This document shows positions 15,559 to 39,383 of a stretch of 64,000 nt of DNA, piece by piece. Both the position numbers and the translations under genes were made by a program. The stretch comes from Zeus faber (Eukaryota > Chordata > Actinopteri > Zeiformes > Zeidae): contig OY482852.1 in NCBI GenBank assembly GCA_960531495.1, forward strand, positions 27,343,621 to 27,407,620, in the 5' to 3' direction. Each line of letters begins with the position of its first letter. Position 1 is the stretch's first letter. The notes under the pieces were generated by a model. It did no database searches. It was not told the DNA's origin and was given only the letters and a program-made list of their open reading frames with translations.

Positions 15559-15940
15559 AGTACAGGCGTCAGGTTGTGTGTGTATGTGAGAGGTGGCACA
15601 TCTGTGTGTGAGCTTGTGCACGTCGCCCTGCAGCTCCCAGTCACTCCCTGAGGGATTACATCATTGGGCTGTTATCAGACCTGAGTCATCTGAGAGGTTG
15701 AGAGGCCCTTCTGCAGCTCCACAATGGATAAGAGCATCGGCTGTCTCCTCACCCACCAAAATTGGCTGAGGCCTTACTTTTCGCTGAAACGGCAACCATT
15801 GCGGCAGAGTTTGCAGTACCGAACAACGGCAATTGATCAAACACAAACTATGCCAGAATCGTCAAGCGCACCAACCACCAACACTCACTGTTTGTTTGAG
15901 GTACTAATTTCCCCTCACGTCTTTGGTTTAATAAAAGAAA

Positions 15941-16192
15941 ATGGAAAGCCACAAACCAGAATACAGCGACCAATGGACCGCTGACAAAGTTCAAGCACTA
16001 ATTTGTATGTTTTCTGAGCAGGAGATTCAGGGAGATTTTGAGGCGGCGACCCGGAATCAAAAGGTCTACCAGAAGATTCCTTTGTGGTTAGCGGAAGTTT
16101 GCATATACCACTCCAGTCAACAGTGCAGAAGGGAAAAACTGAAGCAGTATTATGAAAATAAATTCAGGACCACAATAACCGTGGCGGCTTAG
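15941..16192 (+). pseudogene. Orphan SANT/trihelix (Myb-like) DNA-binding domain ORF
   Basis: An 83-codon open frame encodes a single domain: SDQWTADKVQALICMF, then EIQGDFEAATRNQKVYQKIP, then SSQQCRREKLKQYYENKF. The spaced Trp, the 'RNxxVYxxI' block and the 'QCRxKxKxLKxxY' block are the pattern of Myb/SANT-like trihelix domains. These occur in PIF/Harbinger transposon proteins and their domesticated relatives. The frame stops right after the domain and no transposase follows. The ATG at 15941 is the first in frame and has A at -3. It is most likely a transposon-derived or gene-derived fragment; a small expressed exon cannot be excluded. Confidence 0.6.
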
Positions 16193-16709
16193 ACTGGCAG
16201 ACAGTTAATCTACTCATGTGCGTGGTCACCAGGTGTGATGGGAAAACAACATCAGTGATGTTATATTTTTACAGGTTATATAAAAATGGTGAAAACCATT
16301 GGTTTTCAGGGTTTTGACTCTTTTGTACTTTCGCAAATCAGCTCTTTTAGCTATATCCACAGTAATGTAAGTCTATAACACAAGAGACTGATGCATGTCA
16401 ACCAGCTAAAATGCCCCACCTTGTATTATTCTATTTCCTAACTCACATTATCCCTGTGCATTTTTATAAGCTTCTGTTTCATCCTGTTACTGTAATGCAC
16501 ACTGACTGACAAAAAAAAAAAGAAAATGGAAACCCCCCCCCAAGCATTGAGCAAAGTTGTGCTCGGTTGCACAGTCATGGATGATGGAGGACAACATTTT
16601 GATACGGACTAGTGTCCGTATCCTTTAACTTGCACTGCAGCGCACGCTGCCAGGCACCTCACATGCTGCGTCGTGGCTCTCCCAACTAACTCACTTGCAG
16701 TGATGCAGA
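16193..16709. other. No gene recognised
   Basis: AT-rich stretch with poly-A (about 16511-16521) and poly-C (about 16533-16541) runs. No supportable feature. Confidence 0.45.
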
Positions 16710-16710
16710 G

Positions 16711-17525
16711 CAGGGGTTCTCAACCTATGGGTCTTGACCCCCTGGGGAGGGGTCGCCAGATGATTTTCTGAACATGCACAAAAAAGGAAAATGTGTATTT
16801 ATTTTCTAAATAATTTTTCAAAGATAAAAAACCCCAAATTATTCTCTCAGTTAAATTATTCAGTAGATGCACAACGAAGCAGGCTACGTTTTCCATAAGA
16901 GAAAAAGAGAACGCCGCATGCCTGTGCGTCCCTGTAACCATAGCAACTCACTATCCCACTCCTGTCCCGACAGCACAGCCTTCGAAAAAGAGGAGACACT
17001 TTGCTGTCACAAAAGCTGTTGATACACTGACTCTCTGCACAGCATGCTTCGGAATAAATGTTAATATGATAAAAAATATGTATATTTCAATTTACAAGTT
17101 TCAATTGATCAAAATGTGGGATTCCATCTGGTTGCAGGACGCGGGACAATTGGCAAAGTGCGAGACATTCCGTCTGGTTGCGGCACAATTGGTCAAAATG
17201 TGGGACCGTCCCACAAATCGGGACGTTTGGTCAACCCAAGCACAAACATAGAACTAAGACTATTTTTGAGTGATATGGACGATGATGGAATGGAAATTTA
17301 CATAACAGCTCATGAAATATAATATTAAATATATCAAAAACCATAGCGGCACAAATGATCATTTTCACGGCACAAATCAGCACAAATGGCAATAATTTTA
17401 TTACATGGAGTGCCAACGTGTTCTTAACTATGCTGTTGTTTGATCGAACATTGGAAAGTTAAAGTGATGGGTTCGCAAGACTTTTGGACTTTTTTTTAGG
17501 GGTCGCCAGCCAAAAAGTTTGATGT
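16711..17525. mobile_element. hAT-like element remnant
   Basis: The left end CAGGGGTTCTCAACC followed by GGGGAGGGGTCGCCAGATGA is a typical vertebrate hAT terminus. Near 17497-17525 the right side reads AGGGGTCGCCAGCCAAAAAG followed by TTTGA. This is the inverted counterpart but lacks the outermost bases. No transposase frame remains. Confidence 0.6.
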
Positions 17526-18095
17526 AGAGGAGGGTGTGTTCCTGTGTGTGAGTGGAGTGGGTGTTAAGGGGAAGGGGTGGGTGAGACAGCTGTGTAGGCC
17601 AGATATGTAGTTTAACAGTAGGAGTCATTCATGGTCCACATTCTACTGCAGTGTGTCACCGGACGGTTTCCGCCGCCCACCCCCACTCCACACCCCACCA
17701 CATCACTCTCCATCTATCTCAATTCCAATAGACTCAATTCAGTTGAATTCAAAGGAGGCAAAGTATTAAATAAGGAAGTACAATTTGGATATATAATTAC
17801 TGGATTTAGTTTATCCGTAGCACTGCATTATTTTGCATGAGGTAAAGTGCAGTTCTCTCTGGCTCTCTCTATCGCTCTTATCTCTCATCCGAGCGGCGCA
17901 CATCTCACCTCCCCCTTTTGCCTTGTATCTCCCTCCTCTCCCACCTGACACACACAGACCCCCTTTTCCTCCCCTCTCTCCCTCCCTCCCTTTCCTCTGA
18001 AGTCCTTCTTGACCTCTGTCGCCCCAGCTTCTAATCCCCCCTGTTTCTTTATTAGTTGTTTCTCCACAACTCTTCTCGTCTCACACCTAATAAGC
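17526..18095. other. No gene recognised; pyrimidine-rich segment
   Basis: Sequence from about 17860 to 18060 is strongly CT-rich. There is no coding evidence. Confidence 0.5.
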
Positions 18096-18105
18096 TCACA
18101 CACAC

Positions 18106-18153
<48 letters not shown>
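18096..18153. repeat. (CA)n microsatellite
   Basis: CA array with one CG interruption near the left end. Confidence 0.93.
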
Positions 18154-18155
<2 letters not shown>

Positions 18156-18906
18156 CCTCAGCCCCCTCAAAGGAGTTTGACTTGCACGCTACTCTCTTTG
18201 TACATGTACAGTGTAATAAAAGGCAAAAATAAAAGAATAGATTTGGAGGAAAAGAAATGGAGAAAGTCAAACAAACAGTAGAAAAACTGCCTGGAGGACG
18301 AGGCAGGGCGTGTCGGGCCGTCTCTTTGTCCAATACCATATTAAATATCCCAGCTGAGGGGGAAGGGGGGGTGCGTGAGTGCGTGCGTCTGTCTGTCATG
18401 TGGAGGGGAAAGCAAAAGGGTTTTTTTTGTTTTTTTTTGTTCTTCTGAGGGAAAGAATGTTGGCACAGAGATGGGTGGTGGGTTCAAGTGCTTCAGGTTT
18501 GTTTAATTTCATTTGGAAGGAGATTGAGTTTTGTGGCATCTACTGATTCCAGTAGCACAAGCACAAAACTGGAAGACAAATCAATACATATTAGTAATAA
18601 TAGTAAAAAAATACAAGTAAAAAAACCCAAATAAAAACCTAAACCACACAAGAAAGCAAGTCCCTAAAGGGGAAAGAAAAACACTTATTTATATCACCAC
18701 ACCAAGGAATCAACAAAACAGTGCGAAATGTCACATTTCCATTTAAAACAGAGAAAATGATGTTCTCGCAGCACCGCTGTTGTTTAAAATCCTGCACCTC
18801 ACCCATTAGTTTATAAAACCTCAAATCAACCCACACCCTGGCTCTCACCAGAGTAACAAACGGGGAAACCTGTTGAGTTAAATCATTCTCTATTCTACCT
18901 TTCCTA
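18154..18906. other. No gene recognised
   Basis: Contains a T-rich run at 18419-18440. It leads into the GA-rich promoter-like zone of grb10. Confidence 0.45.
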
Positions 18907-18940
18907 TAGAGAGAGAGCGAGAGAGAGAGAGAGAGAGAGC
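18907..18940. repeat. (GA)n tract upstream of the grb10 start region
   Basis: A GAGAGA-type purine tract about 1 kb before the candidate first exon. A second tract lies at 19406-19446. Paired GA tracts are common in vertebrate promoter regions but prove nothing alone. Confidence 0.8.
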
Positions 18941-18999
18941 CCTTCCTTGAAAACTTCGGAGCACCACTGAGGTTCAGGACAGCGGCAAAGAAACTTTGT

Positions 19000-19406
19000 T
19001 TCGTTTCGTTTTTTCCTCCTGCTCCTGCCGCACAGTGCCCCCTACACCCTTCTCCGGCGAGCGCTTCTCTCCCTTTAACTTCTCCGAAAAAGAAACTTAA
19101 GCGTGGGCCCTTTTGCGAGGAGTCTGAAAAAGTCGGCTGCGTCTGTGCATGACTGTGCGTCTGTGTATGTGAGCCGCGTGTGTGTGTGTCAGAGCGCAAG
19201 TCTCCCCTGTCTGTGTGTGTGTGTGTACTGGAGGGTGTGTGTGTCTGCGTGCCTCTGAGAGACTGTGTGTGCGCGCACGCCTGGCTCTGTGTGGGAATGA
19301 TTACATCAGCCTGCTGCAGCCCTATGATTGGTTGGTGAGCGTGTGGTTTGATTCACTGTGCCTGGGAGCCCGTGGCTGTAACCCTTTGTGAGGGAGAGGG
19401 CGAGAG

Positions 19407-19449
<43 letters not shown>

Positions 19450-19901
19450 GAGGAAGGCAGGGAGAGGGAGCAGGAGACAGAGTTGTCAGACACGGCCGAC
19501 ACTTGGAACACCGTACTGTACCAAACTGCTTGGCAGAGCTCAACACTTTTGTGCGCTTCTTGTTTGGGGGGTGGGGACCAGCTTGTACAGGAACTGGTTT
19601 CAGGTCAAACGTTTGCGGCGGCGTAGACGACAGTTATCCAGTGTCTGGAGAGGCTGAAAAGGAAAAAGGACCCGACTCCGGGCTATGTGACAGGTAGCAC
19701 AACTGTCAACCGCCAGCGCTCACACGGAGAAAGAGACTGGATTTCTATCAGGGTTTCTTCTCCGGGGAGAAGGACGACGAAGAGGAAGACGAGCAGAGCA
19801 CGGGGGGGTGGGCGGGTGTGGGGGTTCCTGTCTTAGGAACTGTGCAAGTGTGCGTGGGGAGCCCGGCTCGCTCCACCAAAAAAAAGGGAAAAAAAGAAAA
19901 A
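19000..19901 (+). promoter_or_regulatory. grb10: Candidate grb10 promoter and 5' leader
   Basis: Local GC content rises compared with the surrounding AT-rich DNA. An inverted CCAAT box lies in TATGATTGGTTGG at about 19323-19335. A long GA tract occupies 19406-19446. The zone ends at an ATG exon with a strong donor. No TATA box is obvious, which fits a dispersed, TATA-less promoter. The transcription start cannot be fixed from sequence. The canonical grb10 start with its N-terminal exons could instead lie left of the window, making this an internal promoter. Confidence 0.45.
19406..19446. repeat. (GA)n tract
   Basis: About 20 GA units flanked by GGGCGAGAGCAAG and GGGGGAGGAAGG, inside the candidate grb10 promoter zone. 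Confidence 0.9.
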
Positions 19902-19946
19902 ATGCCTTCTTGTTCGCCAGACTGCTGCCTTTTGCGGGCCGTGGAG
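19902..19946 (+). CDS. grb10: Candidate short alternative first coding exon of grb10
   Basis: An ATG in the context AAAAAAATGC opens a 15-codon frame (MPSCSPDCCLLRAVE). It ends in GAG directly before GTAAGAG, a near-consensus donor. The frame ends in phase 0, and the RA exon at 21315 begins in phase 0. Splicing would therefore give an uninterrupted 443-aa product lacking the proline-rich N-terminus of classical GRB10. I do not recognise the peptide, and its Cys-rich character is not a family hallmark. The exon might also be chance. RNA evidence is needed to rank it against an upstream start outside the window. Confidence 0.45.
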
Positions 19947-21314
19947 GTAAGAGTGCTTTACTACGCCGTCCCCTCTTTTCGTTGATCTGTTTGTTGCCGA
20001 TCTCAGGCCACGGCTCCCTTCTGAGACCGGCTAGCTTACCTGAGACGGGCAACTAAATGTGTCACAGCTCCCCAAAGTCAGACAAATTCTTCTTTTTTTG
20101 CTTTCAAATGGAGAGAAAATAGCGAGCTAGTACATTGGCAGCTCTAGCGTTAATTCGACACGGCTATTTTGGACCAATATCAATCTGAGGCCTGGATTCT
20201 GCAGACCGTTGTGATACAAATGACACGGCGGCTCAGAAAGGAAACGGAATCCCCTCCTTACGGCGTATGCCCTCGGAAGTAGGTGTTGCGTGTGCTGGCT
20301 AACCGGGCTAGATACCTGTGTAGGAAGCCGCTTTGAGGTTTCATGCCGGCATTGACTGTGCAGGATGCGTTTCACTCAGGTGAGGGTTGTATTCATTCTG
20401 AGTCGGTGACATGGCATGGCCCTTCTGTAACATGTCAACCACATTGAGACTTAACAACAACCACCTATGACGATATCGTCCGGCACTAATATATAGAGTC
20501 GTTCGCCCCCCAACTCATGTGACTGTCAGTAAGGAAAGGGTTGATTGAAAGGATTAAACAAATCTGACGTCATTGGAACATGATGCACCGCTACTCTACA
20601 CAGGTCGGATACATTCGTAGTAAGTGTCTCAGTATCTGAATGCATAACTGTGTGTGTGACGGTGTGCATGCACACTTTGTCAGAGACAGAATGGAAACAG
20701 GTGGAATGCACCTTGATAATAAATTATGCAACAAAAGCACATTTGGACCTGCATGAGATTCAATATGGCCGTAATGGTAGTGCTGCCCTGAATGCAATTA
20801 AATATATATATATTTTAGCTATGATATAAAAAACCTTCTCTAATTAGAGGAAGTGAATGTTGGATTCTAACACTTTAAAACTCAATCATTGCCCTGATAG
20901 GTTATACATGGCAACACTGATTATCCACATTAGCCGTGTTCTCATTTGGCACAGACTGGTACACACTCCTGATATGGTGTATTTTCTTAGTTGTGTATTA
21001 CATAGAGCTTAAAGAAGTGCTTTCAGTGATTTCTAACACCACAATTGCTACATTGCATTGAATATCTGTTCTTTCCTATTGTGTACTAAAATTACAGGGC
21101 TCTGCTATAGCTTATGAAGCACTACATAATAAATGCAATGCTAGCCTATAATGGTAATTGCTGACTATAGCAACAATTTGGAGTGCACTCTCAAAACAGT
21201 TAATTTGGAACAACACAACTTGGCCTCCCTTCTTGTCCTAACATTTTCAATGTTACCACCAAAAAGCCTATTCCACACTCAGATTCCTGATGGTATCTAT
21301 CCCCCTCCCCACAG
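19947..21314 (+). other. grb10: Candidate grb10 intron before the RA exon
   Basis: It runs from the GTAAGAG donor to the polypyrimidine acceptor CCCCCTCCCCACAG at 21301-21314. No further exon with conserved residues was seen inside. Confidence 0.45.
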
Positions 21315-32704
<11,390 letters not shown>

Positions 32705-33570
32705 CATCATCTGAACCCATGACATCCCCCGCATCCCCTACACCCCATCATCACCTTTGCCTAAAGAAAAAAAAACACATACATACAAACAGAATTCATC
32801 TGTTTGTCGATTATTTTATTTATTGACATTTTTTTTTAACTGTGTTTTCGAAGAAACTGGTGAATGAACTTGTTTGTTTGTTTTTTGTTTCGTTTTCACC
32901 TTTTTTCCGTTGCTGGAGTCCGCTGGAGTCTGCTGACCTGCTTGGGGTCGTTTTGTTCTTTGGTCATTGCGATTGGATGTTAAGGAGTCGGGGGCTCATA
33001 GGCTCCTTGTGTCCGAAGAGGAAGGGAGAAGCCAGATCTAAGGACATAATGAACCTTCTTTTTTTTTGTTCAATGCACCCGCCCCCTCGATAATTACAGT
33101 CAATAAGCTCACACACCTTGATCAACAACGTTCTCGGAAGCGACTGCAGACACTCAACTTTTTCTTCAGCTGGACAATCAGCAGGACATGTTTTTATCGT
33201 GCACCACTTGGTTCTCAGAATGAGCAGCAGTCCTTTCTCTTAATCCTCACCGGCTCTAGATAGAGAATTGAGCATCTCATTAGTTTTCACCCTCATCGAA
33301 CTGCCTTTCAAGACTGATATGTCCATTGTCGAGTCACTTGCCACACGGCGTAGCGCCCGCACCCTCTAGTGGCCCAGGCCTGTAAAGACAAGCAAGTTTA
33401 AAAAAGCAAAAAAAAAACAAAAAAAAAAAAAACCTTTGCGGTTCAGCAACATCGGCGACAAAGAGAGACATTCTTTCAACCCTTGTGAGGTTTGTAGACC
33501 TCAAGGCTGGAGACATATAAAGGAAAGTCTGCACCTGTGGTGGAAATAAAAAGGTATTAATTGGAAAAAA
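32705..33570 (+). other. grb10: grb10 3' untranslated region (probable)
   Basis: It starts right after the TGA. The first AATAAA hexamer seen downstream is at 33545-33550 (TGGAAATAAAAAGG), giving a plausible 3' end near 33570. Longer forms using AT-rich signals further right are possible. Homopolymer A and T runs occur inside. Confidence 0.55.
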
Positions 33571-36500
33571 GTGCTGGACAATGCAGGGTCTGAGTGTCAC
33601 ACAGGATGTTGTACCTGTATCTTCTGTCTCAATTTAAGTCAAGTCTGAGCTTTCTGTAAATTGTACCGCTGCATTGTTTACAACCGCGCCAACAAGATAA
33701 CTCTTATGGCACAGCCCCCATTTCCAAAAATTATTATTGACTAAGGGTAATACCCTCTGTCAGAGCCCTATTCCGGTAACAGCGAACTGTACAGAAGCTG
33801 TTTTACTTTTTGGTAGAGCAGTGAGACCAGGCTGCTTTTTGGTTAATGTTTGAAAGTGCAGTTATGTTCCCCTCAACAGTTTTCGGGGCTCGTCACATAT
33901 TCCGTCACTCAACACAGCGCAAGATGAGGTAGGGTTGACCCCCGGGGCCACAGGGAAGGATAACCACTGAAACTAAAATAAAAAATAGCTATTCAAAACT
34001 AAAACCATTATCTTTTCTCAGTAGAGTAAAACTCGAAATTCAAGGACTAATGATGACTGCAAATATTATCTTGTTCATTGAATTATTGACTTTGAGCCTT
34101 TTCACTTTTCTTTGGTAATTAATGAGAAACTATTACTGTGAACAGTTGTAGTAGACACGGATTGAGTTCTGATGGAATTATTTTGTTTAAGAGCAAGAGA
34201 TTACACCTGCTTATGTAAAGTAGTACTCGACTGGATACATACAATTTATATCCTTGGGCCCAACATCAGTATTTAAACAAATTTCCATTTGTGTTTTGGC
34301 CGAAGTCCATCACGGACAGAGATTATCTACTAATTAACGAGAAAAGTTGGGTGAGAAGGCTCTTTTCTTGCCATTTTAAATGGAGTTACTGTAAGTTACT
34401 TTATCATGTATTAATAACCTACGACACGGGAACGATACTGAAAGAGGGCATCAATCACACTCTGGGAAGACCTAAGATTCCCAAAGTAATTAAGATTATT
34501 ATTTTTTTATATTTCTTAGCCTGACACCCAGCCTTGCCTGTCGTTTCACACAAGAGCAGTTTACTTATCCATCATTTAAGACAACATTTACCATCTGTGG
34601 AGTGTGTTTCAACAATAAATCTTTCAAACGTAATAGGACCCATCACCTATAACTTTTTTAATTTACTTCTCAGAGTTCACCTTAAAACACATACATGCTT
34701 TCTTACGCACACATAGAGCTACATATGCAAAGTGTTAGTATGAGTGTTTTATAAGTGTGTGTAAAAGCAGCAGGTTTCTTATGCAGTCAGCTACTTTATA
34801 GCACACCACCCAGAGAAACGGATTTACCTGTGATGCAACATTACGAAAGAGCCATCATTTGATTCATTGATTTACCTGCAGTTTGTCTTAAAGTGTATCG
34901 ACGGGTTGAGACAGAATTACACTCTGCATGGTCAGTTATTTAACTACAATGCAATGACTCAAATCACATTTTTGTAAGTATTGTTTCAGCAAAATGTATT
35001 TATTTATCTGGATATGAGTGATGACTTGAAAATGACTTTTTTTTTTTTTTTTTTTTCCCTCATTGCTGCTCTGTACTGTTTTCGTTTTGCCATGACCGCA
35101 AAATTGACCAGCCAGATTAATTATTCTCCAATTTAATTAACAAATACATACATACCTTAAAATTGTTTCATGGCCTTCATCTCAAACTGATACCAGTTAA
35201 AACTGTTTTGGAATTAATAAATGAATAAATCTGGACTTCACCAAAGCAATCACTACATTAGATATATGCGTAGATTAGAAAGTATACGAAAAGAAACGAA
35301 AATAAAATGACTTGACTATTTTGGGTACTTCCTTGCCTTGTACAGAGGACAAGAATTTTAAGAAACTTCTTACATTAAATCTTTTTTTACCCTTCAGCTA
35401 AAATTTCTTACATTTAGATAAAACATATGAGAATTAATTTGTAATATTCCCCACCGACAACCTATTGCCCAAATAAATTGTATTGGATTTAATATATGGA
35501 AGTGCCCACACTTTGATCCAGTGAAACAACAATCAAAACAACAATTTAACATAGGCTGTTAATCACTGTAATTATGCATTGAAAAATATAGGGCATAGGG
35601 CAAATAATAATTTGTCAGTAGACTTTACATTTTAATTCAATTCAATCTTTAGGGGAGTTAGTTTGGCTTTGATTTTTAGTGGGGGGTTGTTATGTCAAGA
35701 ACTTCACCATTTAAAGTACATCTTGTCATGGCAGAAATCTTGGATCTTTAAATGTGCAAAAATTCACAAATTCTGCTAGTTTGTTTCCAGTAGAGAAATT
35801 AACAATAAATGAATGATAAAATAAATTTATGTAAAATGGTGCTCAGGGTCGACTTGGAGCATGTTAAAAACTACTGGTCCACCATATTTCTAGGACTTTT
35901 AATGTCAAGTCCGCCGTTGGACTAATGATTGGACTAATTGTTGAGTTTGTTTCATTAAGCTGCAAGGTGTTTCAATGAACGGTTCTCGTTTAGATGTGTT
36001 TTTTTCTTGACTTCATGTGATTGGTTGTGATGATTTGAGAACTATCCTTTGTGAAAGGCAAGGCCGTTTCGCTGATACTTTGAACAAAGGATGTTGGACA
36101 AAGGATGAAATGTGTTCCCTTGTTTATGACCTTTTCAAAGAAACGCCTAAAAACTTGCCTGGCTGCCTGAATTGATTACTGCTAAGGTGCTTTCTGTACT
36201 ACCAACAGGCTCTCATCTAAAGAAATAAAATGGTTAAAGAATGGAATGTTAATGTAAGAGAATTCTGAGGGCCGTCTCAGAAACAATTTCCAATATATCG
36301 GTTTAGGAAGCCAGGCAACCATGACCACAGCCGGTGCCTCTGACGATTACCGTCATTGCGCATGAGGACCCAATCAAACAACATGGCGGCCTTTAAAAGA
36401 GGACCATTCAATGCTTCCTAATCTCAACCAACCCAGAGTTTGAGATGGAAAAGCTGGCAATTACTTAGTTGAGTAGTACAGTTAAATAAAACAAAACATT

Positions 36501-37084
36501 CGTGACTAAAACCAATTCTGGTGGATACTGGTATTTCAGTCATGGAATTTGCAGATTACAATTTAATTATTTTATAGTAAATTGGCCCCGAAACCTGCAA
36601 CAGTAGAATAATTATCCTTATCTTGACTTGTGTGCGTTTGCATATAACATGGTCACAATGGAAAATACAGTGGCTGTACAAATGGGTAAAGTTTAAAAAA
36701 CTATATAAATGTCTGTATATATATATATAAAATATAAACTATTACGTATTTCAGGGAATGCAAAAAAGAAAACAGTAAGTTCTTATCTCTTTTTTGTAAG
36801 AGAAAGCTCCTGTATTCATAATGTGCTTTGCTTCGACCTGTAAATAGTTGAATGGCTTATAAATCTTAATTGTAATCTTTTCAGGTATTTTTGTACAAAT
36901 AAGGGACTGATATATTCTGTTTATTGTAATTAGAATAAAAAAAAACATTAATACATTGCTATAAAAAAATCCCAAAGATTTTTGTGTCTATATTCAAATG
37001 ACTGAGACCTTCTTGAAAAATTGTAATTATTGGCTTTCCTAGTTTTGCCATTCCACATGCAGGCCTTTTTGTATTGTGTAAACC
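33571..37084. other. Intergenic DNA between grb10 and ddc, AT-rich
   Basis: No exon is recognised. There is a T run at 35038-35056 and an (AT)n run near 36716-36730. A short segment at about 36350-36410 has CAATCAAACAACATGGCGGCC followed by TTTAAAAG, which is promoter-like but isolated. Long AT-rich unique sequence here could hold conserved non-coding elements that I cannot test without alignments. Confidence 0.5.
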
Positions 37085-37440
37085 TGGCCTGAGAATGTTT
37101 TTGTTTTTTTTAAACCTGCATACAGGCATACAACACAGAGTATATGTACACCATTGCATCTAGGACAGAGTTAGTCTGCAAGTGGAGTTCAAGTTCTCAA
37201 CCTGCAATGCAACTCTTTATTAATTCTTAAATCATCAACATCTGCTGCAATAACTCTGTCCTGTGGGCGACCTGTAGGATGACAAGAGCACAGTTTCTGG
37301 TTATGGAGAGCCACCACCGACCCCCCTCTTTGAAGAACCATTTATCATGGTTGGGTCTATAAACAACTGATCACTACTGCAAGAGGGAGAGAATCCCCAC
37401 GGTGAGACAAATAAACATAGAAACAAACAACATGTACACA
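37085..37440 (+). repeat. Dispersed repeat, copy B
   Basis: It is in the same orientation as 28340-28605, sharing GGACAGAGTTAGTCTGCAAG, ACCTGCAATGCAACTCTTTA and AGACAAATAAACATAGAAAC. It includes an internal block (about 37240-37380) absent from copy A. Confidence 0.75.
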
Positions 37441-38310
37441 GAAAAACATAAACATTGGACGACAACATGTATTGAAAAACAGTTAATTAGGTCCAGGAAA
37501 ACTGGAACTACAACTTGTAGCGTGGCCTCTTCCTGTCATAGTTATGGCGGTAAACTAGGGAGTAAAGGAGAAGAACACAACCTAGAGGGTGCTGGGGTGC
37601 ACTTGAAGCAGGTGTGGTGGTGTGTGCATGTGTGATGGGGCCGTCTCTATGTGTTTGTGTGTCTGTGTGTACATGACTTATCCCCATTGGTACTGGTGTA
37701 GAAGGTCAGTATTATGTCGCGGCGCCTTCAAGCAGTGGAAAGGGCCCCGAAGCCCCCCGAACTCTGCAGCCTTGTAGACACCGTAGGGCTGCAGGAAATC
37801 GCTGAGTACCCTGCCCTGCGGCCGCAGAAGCCCCTGGGGCCCCATAGAAGCCCCTGGGGCCCCATAGAAGCCAGAGGGCCATGGAGCAACCCCCACTCCC
37901 AGCCTCGAGGAGCATTACCCAGTCCCAGGGAGCACGAGGAGACCCCGCACCCCAGGGGCTCACACATACAACCAACCCTCAGGTGCAGGCACAAGACGCA
38001 GCCGCAGGCACAGAATCCACCGCAGCCGACCAGACGCCCCACCCGGCGCCCATACACGTAGCACGTGTGCTCAGCACGGGCCACCTCGGTGTCCCCCGAG
38101 AGCGCCAGAGGACAGGTACCCCGGCAGCCGGGCGTGACGACAGGAGACCGCCCCCCCACCGAAGGAGGCCACATGGTAAGCCCCGCACCTAGCACAGCCA
38201 GCCAGGTTCAGGACCCTGGTTGACAGGACCAGATGGAACGCCTAACCAGCCCGGGCACGATGGGCCACCCCCCATTCCCCGGAGCCAGGCCAGCTAAACT
38301 CAGGTAAAGG
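37441..38310. repeat. GC-rich repeat block, probably LINE-associated
   Basis: From about 37715 to 38300 the sequence is strongly GC-rich, unlike its surroundings. A 20-bp unit (AGAAGCCCCTGGGGCCCCAT) is repeated in tandem from 37826. Frames open on both strands with Pro/Arg/Gly-rich composition and no family resemblance, as expected from GC bias. Blocks like 'GGGAGCACGAGGAGACCC' resemble GC-rich parts of fish LINE repeats I have seen, but I cannot assign a family. Confidence 0.5.
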
Positions 38311-38898
38311 AGCGGACGCCAATGAATGTATTTGGCTGACTTTACAGCAAAAGTAGATTAACTGTAGAGATCGTTCTATGCAAATGTTGTGTATTTTTCA
38401 ACACGTTCAAACAAGGGCTAGCAGACCTGTCAATCCATCTTTGAAACCAGTGCAGCAGATTAGCAGACAGGGAGCTTGAATTTGTAAGATTACTTTTAGT
38501 CGACCATATATGGAGCACCAGTTTTCAAATTAAATGGCTGAGTAATAAGTAATTTCCTTAATAAAAAATTTGAATAGAAGCCCACATTTTTCAATCTGAT
38601 GTATTACATTTGTAGTCAGCATGGCAAGGCAGCATGAGCCTAATGGTGCTTCAAACATGTTAAGTTGTGTTATGTTAAGTCAGTGGAGGAAAAGCACTCC
38701 ATTGGGGAGGAGTACCTCAGGTTGTATATAATTGACAGGAACCCCAGTGCAATCGAAAGGTATTTTTTCTTTTTATTGTTGCAAAAAAAAAAAAAAAAGA
38801 ATTCAGCATAAAACATGGTGTCACTGTGTCATTCCTTTGCTTAGTAGCTGCTACATAGTGCACAATTAACTTTGCGGGTGACCTGTTATTGTATTTCA
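38311..38898. other. No gene recognised
   Basis: AT-rich stretch with an A run near 38783-38799, before the HECT-fragment exon. Confidence 0.45.
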
Positions 38899-39383
38899 GA
38901 TTCAGGGATGGACTTGCCAGCTTGCAGTTTTTAACAGCGCTGCAGCTGCATCCTACGGTCCTCGTCCCTGTTCTCTGCTATTTGGATAACATGTTATCTT
39001 CTTCAGACAACGAAAATCTGTTCCGACCACAGCTTAATCCAGATAGAAGCAACAAGAGGGTCCCGGAGAACATAACAAGTAGCTTCTGGGCGGACTACCT
39101 TGTTGATTGCTAAGGTTGGTAAATTTCCTTTTGTCAAATTTTACCTACGCAAATTATAATGAGAAGCATCAGTGTTGTTGTGGATACTATTTGCAGTCAA
39201 TTAATTCCAATGCTTTCTACTTTTAGAAAATGACAGTGCGGTCACCCTGGAGGAGGTCTTCATGTTTGCCACAGGTATGCCATGCATGCCTCCTGCTGGC
39301 ATGGAACCTCCACCGTGCCTTCAATTCCTTACAGTTTAAAACTCCCCATGGAAAATACATGTGCTGACACTTTAAAGCTCCCT
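38899..39383 (+). pseudogene. HECT E3 ligase-like pseudogene, left arm (+)
   Basis: An exon-like block after TATTTCAG encodes [20 protein letters not shown], then [15 protein letters not shown] and SSFWADYL. A stop follows (about 39111), then an apparent intron ending CTTTTAG at about 39227. The next block encodes [20 protein letters not shown] and, after a frameshift, [17 protein letters not shown]. The 'ENTC...LKLP' motif (Cys codon 39360-39362) is the HECT C-lobe catalytic cysteine signature. The intron retention argues against a retrocopy. The stop and frameshift make it a pseudogene. The source resembles the G2E3-like HECT proteins numerous in fish. Confidence 0.65.

Noticed and set aside
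20344..20380. ATG exon candidate MPALTVQDAFHS followed by GTGAGG as an alternative grb10 start
   Set aside because: It ends in phase 1, while the RA exon begins in phase 0, so joining them shifts the RA domain out of frame.
36350..36410. CATGGCGGCC plus TTTAAAAG as a hidden promoter
   Set aside because: Isolated motifs with no downstream exon or donor; kept only as a note in the intergenic description.
37728..38195. Pro/Gly/Arg-rich frames on both strands in the GC-rich block
   Set aside because: High GC removes stops in all frames. No domain, splice site or start context supports a protein.
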